Of a stretch of 10,778 nt of DNA, positions 1-7,108 are shown piece by piece. Position numbers and translations under genes: made by a program. The notes beneath the pieces were generated by a model, which was not told where the DNA came from, did not search any database, and saw only the letters and a list, made by a program, of their open reading frames with translations. The number at the start of each line of letters is the position of its first letter. The stretch's first letter is position 1. This DNA is from JBCCFX01 sp039029515 (GTDB taxonomy: Bacteria; Planctomycetota; Phycisphaerae; Phycisphaerales; SM1A02), in the NCBI GenBank assembly GCA_039029515.1, contig JBCCFX010000143.1, positions 1 to 10,778 on the forward strand. Reading direction: 5' to 3'.

Positions 1-199
1 CTACGGCCCACATCTGGCCTCGCCAATCATCCCCTTGCTCACCTTGGGCCTCCTACGCCCCCCCGACCGGTCCCACCTCCACGACCGGGGCAACCACGAC
101 TGGGGCCTCGGCCTGGCCCGGGGTCTAGTCTCCCTCGGTGTGAGGGGCGGGCTCCAGAACAAAAGCGGGGTTGTCTTGCATCTCCACACCACTTTCTGA
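1..199. other. Atypical GC-rich segment, no recognisable gene
   Basis: The first 170 bases are about 70% GC by hand count, with C and G runs (seven Cs at 58-64), roughly half the CpG density of the rest, and no GATC site, whereas GATC is very frequent elsewhere. One plus-strand frame is open from 2 to a TGA at 197-199, with mostly G or C at third positions, but its translation is rich in Gly, Leu, Arg, Pro and His and matches no family I recognise. A minus-strand open frame across 1-309 is Arg/Pro/Ser-rich and looks like a composition effect. Similarity of the following phosphatase to its paralog starts just after the TGA, so a junction probably lies between about 170 and 215. It may be an assembly-end artefact, a recombination scar or foreign DNA; the sequence alone does not decide. 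Confidence 0.5.
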
Positions 200-247
200 C
201 ATGGCTCAGCTGGCGAACGACTCGAACGACGCGAGCTGCGCGGACAG

Positions 248-1054
248 GTGCAATCGATCGGTGGCGAATTCACCCGAGCGCGCATCGTGCACGACGCGAT
301 GTTCCCCAAACCGTTCGATGTCGGTCACATCGCATTTGAATACCAGTACGAACCGATTGCGGAAATCGGTGGCGACTACGTCCACATTCACGTGTGCAAG
401 GAAAGCGGCAAGATCTATCTCACGCTGCTTGACGTCGCAGGCCACGGTCTTGCTGCCGCACTCACAGTCAATCGGCTGTTTGGTGAACTGGAGCGAATCC
501 GCGCGGAGAACCCACACGCACAGCCGCACGATGTCATGCTGCTGCTGAACCGGTACATCAACCTGACGATGTCACGTCACAGCCTGTTTGCAACGGGTAT
601 GTGCATGAGCCTGGATCCTTCATCCGGGACTTTGACGTGGGTGAACGCCGGCCATCCGCCGTCATTGCTTCGCACGACCGATGGCGGTGTGCGCGATCTC
701 GAGACAACCTGCATGCTGCTCGGTGTGCAGAATCCCAATGACTTCGAGCCGAATGAACAGCAGATTGCGATGCATCCGGGCGATGTCGTCATCGCGTACA
801 CCGACGGCGTGATCGAAGCCCGCAGTCCCGCCGGCGAGCAGTTCGGCATGGATCGCCTTCGCGAGACCGCAAAGTTCAATCCGCCGCCCCGCTTCTGGTC
901 ACGCTTCATCACCAGCGCGGTCTCCACGCATCACAACGGGAATCCGGATGACGATCTCCTCGTCGTTGCCCTGACGTTACGCGGTGTGACGATGTCCAAG
1001 CCCGAGCAATGGAATGAGGCAGAGAAATCGTGGATGGACGTCACGCCGGCCTGA
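248..1054 (+). CDS. SpoIIE/RsbU-type PP2C serine phosphatase, probably 5'-truncated
   Basis: Metal-dependent protein phosphatase domain of the SpoIIE/RsbU kind, which dephosphorylates phosphoserine/threonine on anti-anti-sigma-type proteins in known family members. Visible landmarks are an ARIVHDAMFP linker (residues 11-20), GGDY (41-44), DVAGHG (62-67), NAGHPP (133-138), GDVVIAYTDG (178-187) and DDDLLVV (234-240), so all expected acidic metal ligands are present. The GTG start at 248 is the first start codon after an in-frame TGA at 197, but similarity to the downstream paralog (LxRR followed by the helical linker) continues upstream of it to about 221. The true protein therefore probably began earlier and may have carried an N-terminal membrane domain like its neighbour. 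It ends 44 bp before the next phosphatase gene, probably in one operon. The catalytic call is sure; the start is not. Confidence 0.88.
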   Translation: MQSIGGEFTRARIVHDAMFPKPFDVGHIAFEYQYEPIAEIGGDYVHIHVCKESGKIYLTLLDVAGHGLAAALTVNRLFGELERIRAENPHAQPHDVMLLLNRYINLTMSRHSLFATGMCMSLDPSSGTLTWVNAGHPPSLLRTTDGGVRDLETTCMLLGVQNPNDFEPNEQQIAMHPGDVVIAYTDGVIEARSPAGEQFGMDRLRETAKFNPPPRFWSRFITSAVSTHHNGNPDDDLLVVALTLRGVTMSKPEQWNEAEKSWMDVTPA

Positions 1055-1098
1055 CACCGCGCTGATGCCTCACCGGCGAACGGACGGGCGAGAATGTC

Positions 1099-2517
1099 AT
1101 GATGACCGCCGCACCGGTTTCCGAACCGTTCAGCACTGAGTACGAAGTTGAGATGGAGCAGTGGTTGCGGCTGCGCTTCCGCACGCTGTGCATCACGTAC
1201 CTGACCATCGATGTGGTCCTTCTCGTCGGCCTGCTCCTCACCGGCGACCTCATGTCGTTTGCCGACACGACGCTCGGCACGCTGGTCAAACTGTTGACGT
1301 GGGGCGCGCAAGTCGGCCTTGTCATCGTGTTTCTGCGTTCACCGCTGCCGGGACGACTTGATCGCGCCGGCCTGCTGCGACTCACGACACGCATGGTGTT
1401 CTGGCTCGGCTGTCTCGCTGTTCTTGAGACAGTCATGCTGCGCCTGCTGCAGGAGGAAACGCTCGAAGTCGTGTACGTCGAGCTGTTCTTCCTGCATGTC
1501 ACCACGTGCCTGTTGCTGCCCTGGCGACCGCTGGAGTCTGTTCGACCATTCACCGCGCTGCTGATCACGATGGCGTTGATCATTCTCATCCTGCCACGAC
1601 AAGCCGGATGGATCGCACGCATCGTGCTGATCATCGTGTCGCCGACGATCCTCGTGCCGGGCCTGCTCATCTGCCTTTGGCGATTGAAACGGCATTCGGT
1701 CACGTTTCAACGGCGGATGCTTGGACAGCACTTCACGACGATGCGTCAGGAGATGTACCGAGCGCGCACGATTCACGAGAGCATGTTCCCGAATCCGTAC
1801 GCCGATGAATTCGTTCGCTTCGAATACAAGTATCGTCCGATGCGCGAGCTTGGCGGCGACTTCATTCATCTCACCGTCTCTCCGCAAGGCATTCTGTACG
1901 GCACGCTGCTCGATGTCACCGGTCATGGTTTGCCCGCTGCACTCACGGTCAATCGACTGTACGGCGAGCTCGAACGACTCCGCGCTGAAGACCCCGACAT
2001 CCAGCCGGATGTGCTCCTCGCCCTCCTGAATCGATACGTGCATCTCACGATGCAGCGGCACAACATCTACGTAACGGCGATCAGCGTGACGATCGATCCC
2101 TTCATCGGGCACGTGCAGTATGCCAACGCCGGCCATCCGCCGGGGTTTCTTCGTGATGCCGGCGGCAATGTCCTGGACCTCGGCTCGACCGGTGCGCTCT
2201 TGGGTGCGCTTTCGCCCGACGAATACGAGATCGAGCTTCGCGATGTCGCGTTGTCGCCCGGCGATGTGGTTGTGCTCTATACGGACGGCGCATTCGAGGC
2301 GAAGAACCGTGAGGGCACGATGCTTGGCCTGCACACGTTACGAACGATGTTGGCCCACCAGCCACCGCCGGCCAGTTGGCCGACGTTCCTCGATGCCAAC
2401 GTCGCGAATCACCACGCCGGACTCTCTGACGACGATGTGCTGATCGCGGCGTTCACGTTCCTCGGATCCCGAAGTGCCCGCAAGACGCCGCCTTCGAAGC
2501 CTACAATCGAACCATGA
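1099..2517 (+). CDS. Membrane-anchored SpoIIE/RsbU-type PP2C phosphatase
   Basis: 472 residues. The N-terminal half holds about six hydrophobic segments (roughly 29-48, 61-79, 97-117, 123-141, 150-165 and 172-194), then a helical linker with RRMLGQ and ARTIHESMFP (222-231), then the PP2C domain: GGDF (252-255), DVTGHG (272-277), NAGHPP (343-348), GDVVVLYTDG (388-397) and DDDVLIA (444-450). The metal-binding Asp residues are intact, so it should be active, dephosphorylating a cytoplasmic partner in response to something sensed in or near the membrane. I do not recognise the membrane part as a named sensor domain. The catalytic domain aligns almost without gaps to the upstream gene, with close to half the residues identical by eye, so the two are a tandem duplication. 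Two ATGs (1099, 1102) are possible; only a weak GGGCGAG precedes them. The stop overlaps the ribD start (ATGA). Confidence 0.92.
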   Translation: MMTAAPVSEPFSTEYEVEMEQWLRLRFRTLCITYLTIDVVLLVGLLLTGDLMSFADTTLGTLVKLLTWGAQVGLVIVFLRSPLPGRLDRAGLLRLTTRMVFWLGCLAVLETVMLRLLQEETLEVVYVELFFLHVTTCLLLPWRPLESVRPFTALLITMALIILILPRQAGWIARIVLIIVSPTILVPGLLICLWRLKRHSVTFQRRMLGQHFTTMRQEMYRARTIHESMFPNPYADEFVRFEYKYRPMRELGGDFIHLTVSPQGILYGTLLDVTGHGLPAALTVNRLYGELERLRAEDPDIQPDVLLALLNRYVHLTMQRHNIYVTAISVTIDPFIGHVQYANAGHPPGFLRDAGGNVLDLGSTGALLGALSPDEYEIELRDVALSPGDVVVLYTDGAFEAKNREGTMLGLHTLRTMLAHQPPPASWPTFLDANVANHHAGLSDDDVLIAAFTFLGSRSARKTPPSKPTIEP

Positions 2518-3656
2518 CCGTCGCTGCCGCCACTGTTCGACCAGACTTCATGCGCATCGCCGCACGCCTCGCGTGGCGCGGCACCGGCGGCACAGCACCG
2601 AATCCGCGTGTGGGCTGTGTCATCGTCAACGACGAGGATGAAATCGTCGGTTGGGGCTATCACCGACGGTGTGGCGAGGCACACGCGGAAGTCCATGCGC
2701 TTCGACGCGCAGGTCAAGCCGCTCAGGGCGCAACGGCGTACGTCACACTCGAACCATGCAATCACACCGGACGAACCGGCCCGTGCAGCCAGGCGCTGAT
2801 CGACGCCGGCATACGTCGCGTCGTGATCGCGCGCACCGATCCGAATCCCGAAGCAACCGGCGGCATGGAGTTGCTGCGCGCCTCTGGGATCCAGGTGGAC
2901 ATCGATCAGTCCTGCCACCTCGCGATGCACGTCGCCGCGCCCTTCGCGCACCGCGTGCAGACTGGCCTTCCGTGGGTCATCGCCAAATGGGCACAGACGA
3001 TCGACGGGCGAATCGCCACGCGAACAGGCGAAAGTCAATGGATCAGCAATGCCGGTTCACGACGACTCACCCATCGCTGGCGCGGACAGGTTGACGCGAT
3101 CCTGACGGGCATCGGGACCGTGCAGGCTGATGATCCCCTGCTGACTGCGCGCGATGTTCGTACGCGGCGGACCGCCGCGCGCATCGTGGTCGATCCGAAC
3201 CTCGACGTCGCACTTGACAGTCAACTCGTGCGCACAGCACACACGACGCCAACGATCTTGGCGTGTCATGCTGCATGTGCTGCGACACACGCCGAGAGCG
3301 TCAATGCGCTGCGCTCTGCTGGCGTCACGGTCATTCCGGTCGATGGAACGGGATCGGAACTCGATGTTCGCGCTCTGCTCCGCACACTCCATGCTGATCA
3401 CGACGTGTGTGACGTCCTGGTCGATGGCGGCGCCGGCCTGCTCGGCCGATTGTTTGCTCAGGGATGTGTCAACGAAGCGCGCGTGTTCATTGCCCCGAAA
3501 CTACTCGGTGATGAACGGGCACTGACCGCAGTCCGCGGCCTGGATCACACCTCGCTGACGAACGCCACGACGATGCACCTGCATCGGCTTCAGCGTCGCG
3601 GCGATGATGTCATTGCCACTTACGGTGTTGGCTTGAGCGGCTCGCCGACGCCGTAG
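2514..3656 (+). CDS. ribD: Bifunctional riboflavin biosynthesis deaminase/reductase RibD
   Basis: Catalyses two riboflavin steps in the cytoplasm: deamination of 2,5-diamino-6-ribosylamino-pyrimidinone 5'-phosphate, then NADPH reduction of the ribosyl side chain. The N-terminal deaminase domain (about 8-150) shows PNPRVGCVIV (30-39), HAE (57-59; zinc ligand His57, catalytic Glu59) and EPCNHTGRTGPC (80-91) with zinc ligands Cys82 and Cys91, at the same spacing as in Escherichia coli RibD. The reductase domain (about 153-375) shows KWAQTIDGRIAT (158-169), ESQWIS (173-178), GIGTVQADDPLLT (199-211) and a later DVLVDGGAGLLG motif. At 380 residues the length is normal. Its ATG lies inside the stop of the membrane phosphatase gene, implying translational coupling. 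No other riboflavin gene is in the window. The 3' end overlaps the convergent DUF4340 gene by 37 bp and forms part of an inverted repeat. Confidence 0.96.
   Translation: MTVAAATVRPDFMRIAARLAWRGTGGTAPNPRVGCVIVNDEDEIVGWGYHRRCGEAHAEVHALRRAGQAAQGATAYVTLEPCNHTGRTGPCSQALIDAGIRRVVIARTDPNPEATGGMELLRASGIQVDIDQSCHLAMHVAAPFAHRVQTGLPWVIAKWAQTIDGRIATRTGESQWISNAGSRRLTHRWRGQVDAILTGIGTVQADDPLLTARDVRTRRTAARIVVDPNLDVALDSQLVRTAHTTPTILACHAACAATHAESVNALRSAGVTVIPVDGTGSELDVRALLRTLHADHDVCDVLVDGGAGLLGRLFAQGCVNEARVFIAPKLLGDERALTAVRGLDHTSLTNATTMHLHRLQRRGDDVIATYGVGLSGSPTP
3620..3656. terminator. Inverted repeat spanning both stop codons of convergent genes; candidate bidirectional terminator
   Basis: TACGGTGTTGGC at 3621-3632 pairs with GCCGACGCCGTA at 3644-3655. 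That gives ten Watson-Crick pairs plus two G-U wobbles in plus-strand RNA, with a possible extra U-G pair at 3620/3656. An inner GAG/CTC stem (3635-3637 with 3641-3643) closes a CGG loop, leaving a two-base bulge. The repeat covers exactly the tail-to-tail overlap of ribD (stop TAG 3654-3656) and the DUF4340 gene (stop TAA on minus, 3622-3620). No T-rich tract follows on either strand, so it is not a classical intrinsic terminator. The inverted repeat is seen directly; the terminator or RNA-end role is inferred from its place between convergent genes. Confidence 0.5.
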
Positions 3657-5017
3657 TCTGCCAGCGTCAGACGCCATTCGACGTCATCCGCGATAACGCG
3701 CAGCACGTTGTCGCCGTTCTCCAGCTTCCATTCATCGCTCGTCGGATCGTGGACGATGCGGATCGTATCGAGCGGCCGCCGATCAAAGCCGTAGAGCGTG
3801 ACCATCGCGCGTTCCAGATCACGAGGATACGGACTCACCTCAAGACGCGGCGCACGAAGCGTGGTCAGGTTGCTCAGAAGTTCTTCGACGTACGCGTAAG
3901 GAAGCGTGAGGATCTCGCCATCAACTTCGGTCTTCCAGTCTTCAAGATCGCGCGTCACGCGGAACTCGCCGGCGGGATGACGTACGACGAATGACTTCAC
4001 GTCCGACGCCGCAACGCCGCTGCCGGTCGCATCAATCAGATACTCAGGCGGAAGCAGGAAGATCTGCACGATGGCCGTCGCTGGCAACCGGAAGATCACC
4101 GGCTGACCTTCGATCATGGCAAAGCGATCGTTGGTCCCCGCCGCGGCCTGCGCCCCGATCAACAACGTCTGCGTCACCGGCACGCGCGTTGTTCCTTCAT
4201 CAGTCACACGCGACTGCGTCGAGCGCACGTCGAGCCGTGCGACGGGCACAGCCAGGCCGAAGTCAGCAAGGTCGTCCGGCTGATCGATGACAAAGTTGGC
4301 GAGTTCAGCCCGTGCGATATCAGACAGGAATGCTTCGATCGCATCCGCGTCCACGCGCGTCGCAACCGGCTGCATCATGTCCCATCGACGGGTTTGACGC
4401 TGCAGGACGAGACGAACATCGCCCTGCGTCCGTTCGATGGATTCACATTCGACATCCACATCGCGGAAGATCGTACGATTGCGCCACTCCCGGGGATCCA
4501 TGTCAATCGCCCGATCGTGCAATGCGGCATCGACAACGCAGACCGTGGATTCGCCATCACGCTGCAAGTAGGCGCGTCCGGCAACACCACGTCGACCAAG
4601 GTTGAGCGTGATCGCACGTTCGCCAGCGCGAAGCGTCAGGGTTGCTGCCGGCGGTTCGAGCCGGAGCGCGGCTCGCGACGTCGACGCATCGTCGTTCTTG
4701 ATTTCAATCACGTCACGCACTGCGAGTTCACGCGCAATCACGGCAAGTTGACGGATGGAAAATGGGTCCATCGGGAATCGGAACGGCTCGGTCTGCCACC
4801 AGCCAGTGCCATCGCGCGTGAAGACCATCGGCGTACCGTCGCCGCGCTGGAGTTCGATGACATCGACATCATCAACGCTGAAGTCAGTTGGAAGCAACTG
4901 CACGGTGGCAAGGTCGGTCGCAGCTCCAGCGGTCCGCTGCTGGCGGTCAAAGAGCATCGCACCGGTCACGCTGATGACGGCAAGCACAAAGACGATGATG
5001 GTCGGCCTGATATTCAT
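3620..5017 (-). CDS. DUF4340 domain protein, last gene of Gld-type ABC operon
   Basis: 465 residues with an N-terminal hydrophobic segment (about 7-22) after a short basic start, so probably a single anchor or uncleaved signal with the rest outside the cytoplasm. The body resembles DUF4340 proteins. Three segments share a pattern of two beta strands, a tryptophan, a proline-containing turn and a helix: about 51-107 (GWWQTEPFRFPMD), 188-245 (RRWDMMQPVATRVDADAI) and 339-393 (DWKTEVDGEILTLP). DUF4340 genes are known to lie beside GldG-like ABC genes, as here; the biochemical role is unknown, and a part in the ABC complex is inferred from the operon. The ATG is 6 bp after the GldG-like stop; no clear ribosome-binding site is visible, suggesting translational coupling. 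The 3' end overlaps convergent ribD. Confidence 0.85.
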   Translation of the reverse strand: MNIRPTIIVFVLAVISVTGAMLFDRQQRTAGAATDLATVQLLPTDFSVDDVDVIELQRGDGTPMVFTRDGTGWWQTEPFRFPMDPFSIRQLAVIARELAVRDVIEIKNDDASTSRAALRLEPPAATLTLRAGERAITLNLGRRGVAGRAYLQRDGESTVCVVDAALHDRAIDMDPREWRNRTIFRDVDVECESIERTQGDVRLVLQRQTRRWDMMQPVATRVDADAIEAFLSDIARAELANFVIDQPDDLADFGLAVPVARLDVRSTQSRVTDEGTTRVPVTQTLLIGAQAAAGTNDRFAMIEGQPVIFRLPATAIVQIFLLPPEYLIDATGSGVAASDVKSFVVRHPAGEFRVTRDLEDWKTEVDGEILTLPYAYVEELLSNLTTLRAPRLEVSPYPRDLERAMVTLYGFDRRPLDTIRIVHDPTSDEWKLENGDNVLRVIADDVEWRLTLADYGVGEPLKPTP

Positions 5018-5023
5018 ATCGCG

Positions 5024-7108
5024 TTAGATCCGTCGCACCATCCACATGCCGGCACCCATGACGAGGCAAAGACCCGGAATTCCTGCGAGCATCGTCCAGG
5101 CCCAGACCGATCGCGAACGGTCACCAAGGCCGGCAATGCGTGCCACTTCCTGACTCACCGGACTTGGCGCGATGAGATCATCGTGTTGTGCAAGCCAGGC
5201 GATCGATGCGAGCATCAACTCATAATTGCCTGGATGCGCCAAAGCGATGCGTTGGCCGCCGACGGAGACGACGGCATCGGCCACGTTACTCATCAACCAC
5301 GTTCCCGAACCGACGATGAGCACGCGCTGGTCGCCGGTGGACTCCGGATGTCGACGCTCGACGCCAACAACGATCGGGAGCGACTCGGTCAGCACGGCAT
5401 CTGCGGGCACATCGCGTCCCTTCGCGCTGCCACCGAGCAGATCACGCTCAAGCCATTTCTCTTCGCTTGGCAGGACTTGTGCCAACGACGTCAACCGAAC
5501 GGCGGACGAAGCCTCTGTGGGCGCCACGCCAATGGTCGTGCCGAAACAGGTCTGTCGACCGTTCACGGCACGCGCGATCGGATGGTCCGCGGTGTATTCA
5601 TTCACCCATTGCCACTTCTGTATCTGTGCTTCGGCTTCGCCGGCACGCACGCGTTCGTACACCGCACGAGATGTATCAACCGTGACGCCGAGCGCGGTTG
5701 GAAGCGCTTCCCACGGATTCGGCTGCCCGATGCGATGCAGCAGGTTGGGATACATGTTCAGCATGACCGCCTCGCCGCGCTGGACGAGCTTGACCGTCTC
5801 GTCGATCAAGCCCTGCTCTTCGCGTGACATGCCACGGAAACTCCGTGAGGGTCCGGGCGGCACCACGACCCACACGACCGGCTGTCCGGGCTCCGCAGTC
5901 GGAGCATCCTCTTCACCGATGCGCCATTCGCGCACGACGAAGCGCGATGAATCGAGCATCGATTTCGCACCGACGAGATCGAATTGCTGATCACGCCGGG
6001 TGAATAACGTGCCATCTTCGACGTGCATGAACACCACCATCGGCATCGATGGCAATTGAAGGGATCGAATAGCCGCGCTGATCAATTGCTCGCCGCGGAA
6101 GCGACGATCAAAAGTCACGCCACCATCCTCGTCGGCGCCGACATTGACTTTCGGAAGCAACTGGTTGGCGGGAATGATCGTCGCACGGTCAGGACTGATC
6201 ACCAGCGCGGCTTCGCCATCCTGAAGGCTTCGACCGATCCGCGACAACTCGAGCACCGGCAACCGACGCAACGGATCCGCATCGCGGTGCATCGCATCGG
6301 ATTGATCTTCGTAGTTTTCCCAGGCCCGGCTCACATACTGTCGAACCGCAGGATCGATATCCGTTCGTTGCGACCACGCCCGGAAAAGCGTCGCGGTGTC
6401 CGCAAGCTCGTTGCCCCACTGCCACAATGCGGTGGCGAGCATGCTGCGTGCGCCTTCGTAGTCAGGGAGCGGCCGCGCATCGGTAATCGCACGTGCCTGC
6501 GCAACTTCATCGAGGACCAACTGGCCCTGATTGGCAATCTGCGCCAGCAACGGTGCGCGGGTGCGAAGTTTGGCGGCTTCATCGCCATCATCCGGCAGCC
6601 GATCGATGATCTGTTCGAGCTGTGCGGAATACTGCTGAGCGAAGATCATGAAGTCTTCAAAAGACGCGGTCGCTGCATCGAGCCGTGTGTCGTACTCCAC
6701 GATGAGATCACCGTAGATCACCTGGAGGCGGGCGATGAGCGCTTCGTAATCGCCGAGCGAAGCGGGATCACTGGGATCGATTCGCTGCACCGTGAGTTGC
6801 TCGGATGCACGGTCGTACCGTTCCAGCACCTCGTTGATCTGTCGGCGTGTCGCGGGGTCGGTTGTGTCGTTGCTCAGGATCAGCGCGATCGTCCAGTCGC
6901 CGGCGAGCGTCTGCAGCATTGTCTCGCTCTGCTCGCTCAGCGAGTAGGAGCGCGTCTTGGTGGCATCGACGGTGACGCGCATTGCGTCAACGCGCGCAAA
7001 GTAATTCGCCACAATGATGATCGCCGCGACGCTGACGATGAAGATCGCCAGATTGAGGATCAAGCCGGGGCGGAGCCAACGTGGGGTTTCGGTCGAATTC
7101 GTTGTCAT
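5024..7108 (-). CDS. GldG-like ABC transporter auxiliary protein with large helical insertion
   Basis: 694 residues from the preferred start. Transmembrane segments lie at about 16-36 and 668-691, with a large domain between, probably periplasmic. Family signs are TRSYSLSEQSETMLQTL (52-68), the helix start RGEQLISAAIRSL (338-350), VVWVVVPPGP (411-420) followed by a helix and RGEAVMLNMYP (444-454), and near the end QRVLIVGSGTWLMSN (594-608) and GNYELMLASIAWLA (627-640). These fit the GldG / ABC-type auxiliary family found with GldA and GldF. Residues about 135-295 are an extra, mostly helical stretch, making the protein longer than the usual 450-560 residues I associate with the family. I chose the ATG at 7108 because it gives an ATGA overlap with the permease and has GGAAG upstream; a GTG at 7117 would add three residues. 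The transported substrate is unknown. Confidence 0.85.
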   Translation of the reverse strand: MTTNSTETPRWLRPGLILNLAIFIVSVAAIIIVANYFARVDAMRVTVDATKTRSYSLSEQSETMLQTLAGDWTIALILSNDTTDPATRRQINEVLERYDRASEQLTVQRIDPSDPASLGDYEALIARLQVIYGDLIVEYDTRLDAATASFEDFMIFAQQYSAQLEQIIDRLPDDGDEAAKLRTRAPLLAQIANQGQLVLDEVAQARAITDARPLPDYEGARSMLATALWQWGNELADTATLFRAWSQRTDIDPAVRQYVSRAWENYEDQSDAMHRDADPLRRLPVLELSRIGRSLQDGEAALVISPDRATIIPANQLLPKVNVGADEDGGVTFDRRFRGEQLISAAIRSLQLPSMPMVVFMHVEDGTLFTRRDQQFDLVGAKSMLDSSRFVVREWRIGEEDAPTAEPGQPVVWVVVPPGPSRSFRGMSREEQGLIDETVKLVQRGEAVMLNMYPNLLHRIGQPNPWEALPTALGVTVDTSRAVYERVRAGEAEAQIQKWQWVNEYTADHPIARAVNGRQTCFGTTIGVAPTEASSAVRLTSLAQVLPSEEKWLERDLLGGSAKGRDVPADAVLTESLPIVVGVERRHPESTGDQRVLIVGSGTWLMSNVADAVVSVGGQRIALAHPGNYELMLASIAWLAQHDDLIAPSPVSQEVARIAGLGDRSRSVWAWTMLAGIPGLCLVMGAGMWMVRRI

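Noticed and set aside
171..548. 125-codon open frame on the plus strand at the start of the first phosphatase
   Set aside because: Cys/Ser/Arg-rich translation in a different frame from the conserved PP2C sequence; also checked as a frameshifted N-terminus of the phosphatase and showed no similarity to the paralog.
1044..1078. Inverted repeat CGCCGG / CCGGCG between the two phosphatase genes
   Set aside because: Only 6 bp with a 23-base loop, GC-only and without a T-tract; expected by chance in this sequence.
1339..2334. 331-codon open frame on the minus strand across the membrane phosphatase gene
   Set aside because: Composition shadow; the plus strand encodes a complete PP2C domain with all motifs.
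4394..5827. 477-codon open frame on the plus strand, antisense to the DUF4340 and GldG-like genes
   Set aside because: The translation is rich in His, Arg and Asp, has no recognisable domain, and lies across two well-supported genes and their junction; it reflects biased third positions on the other strand.
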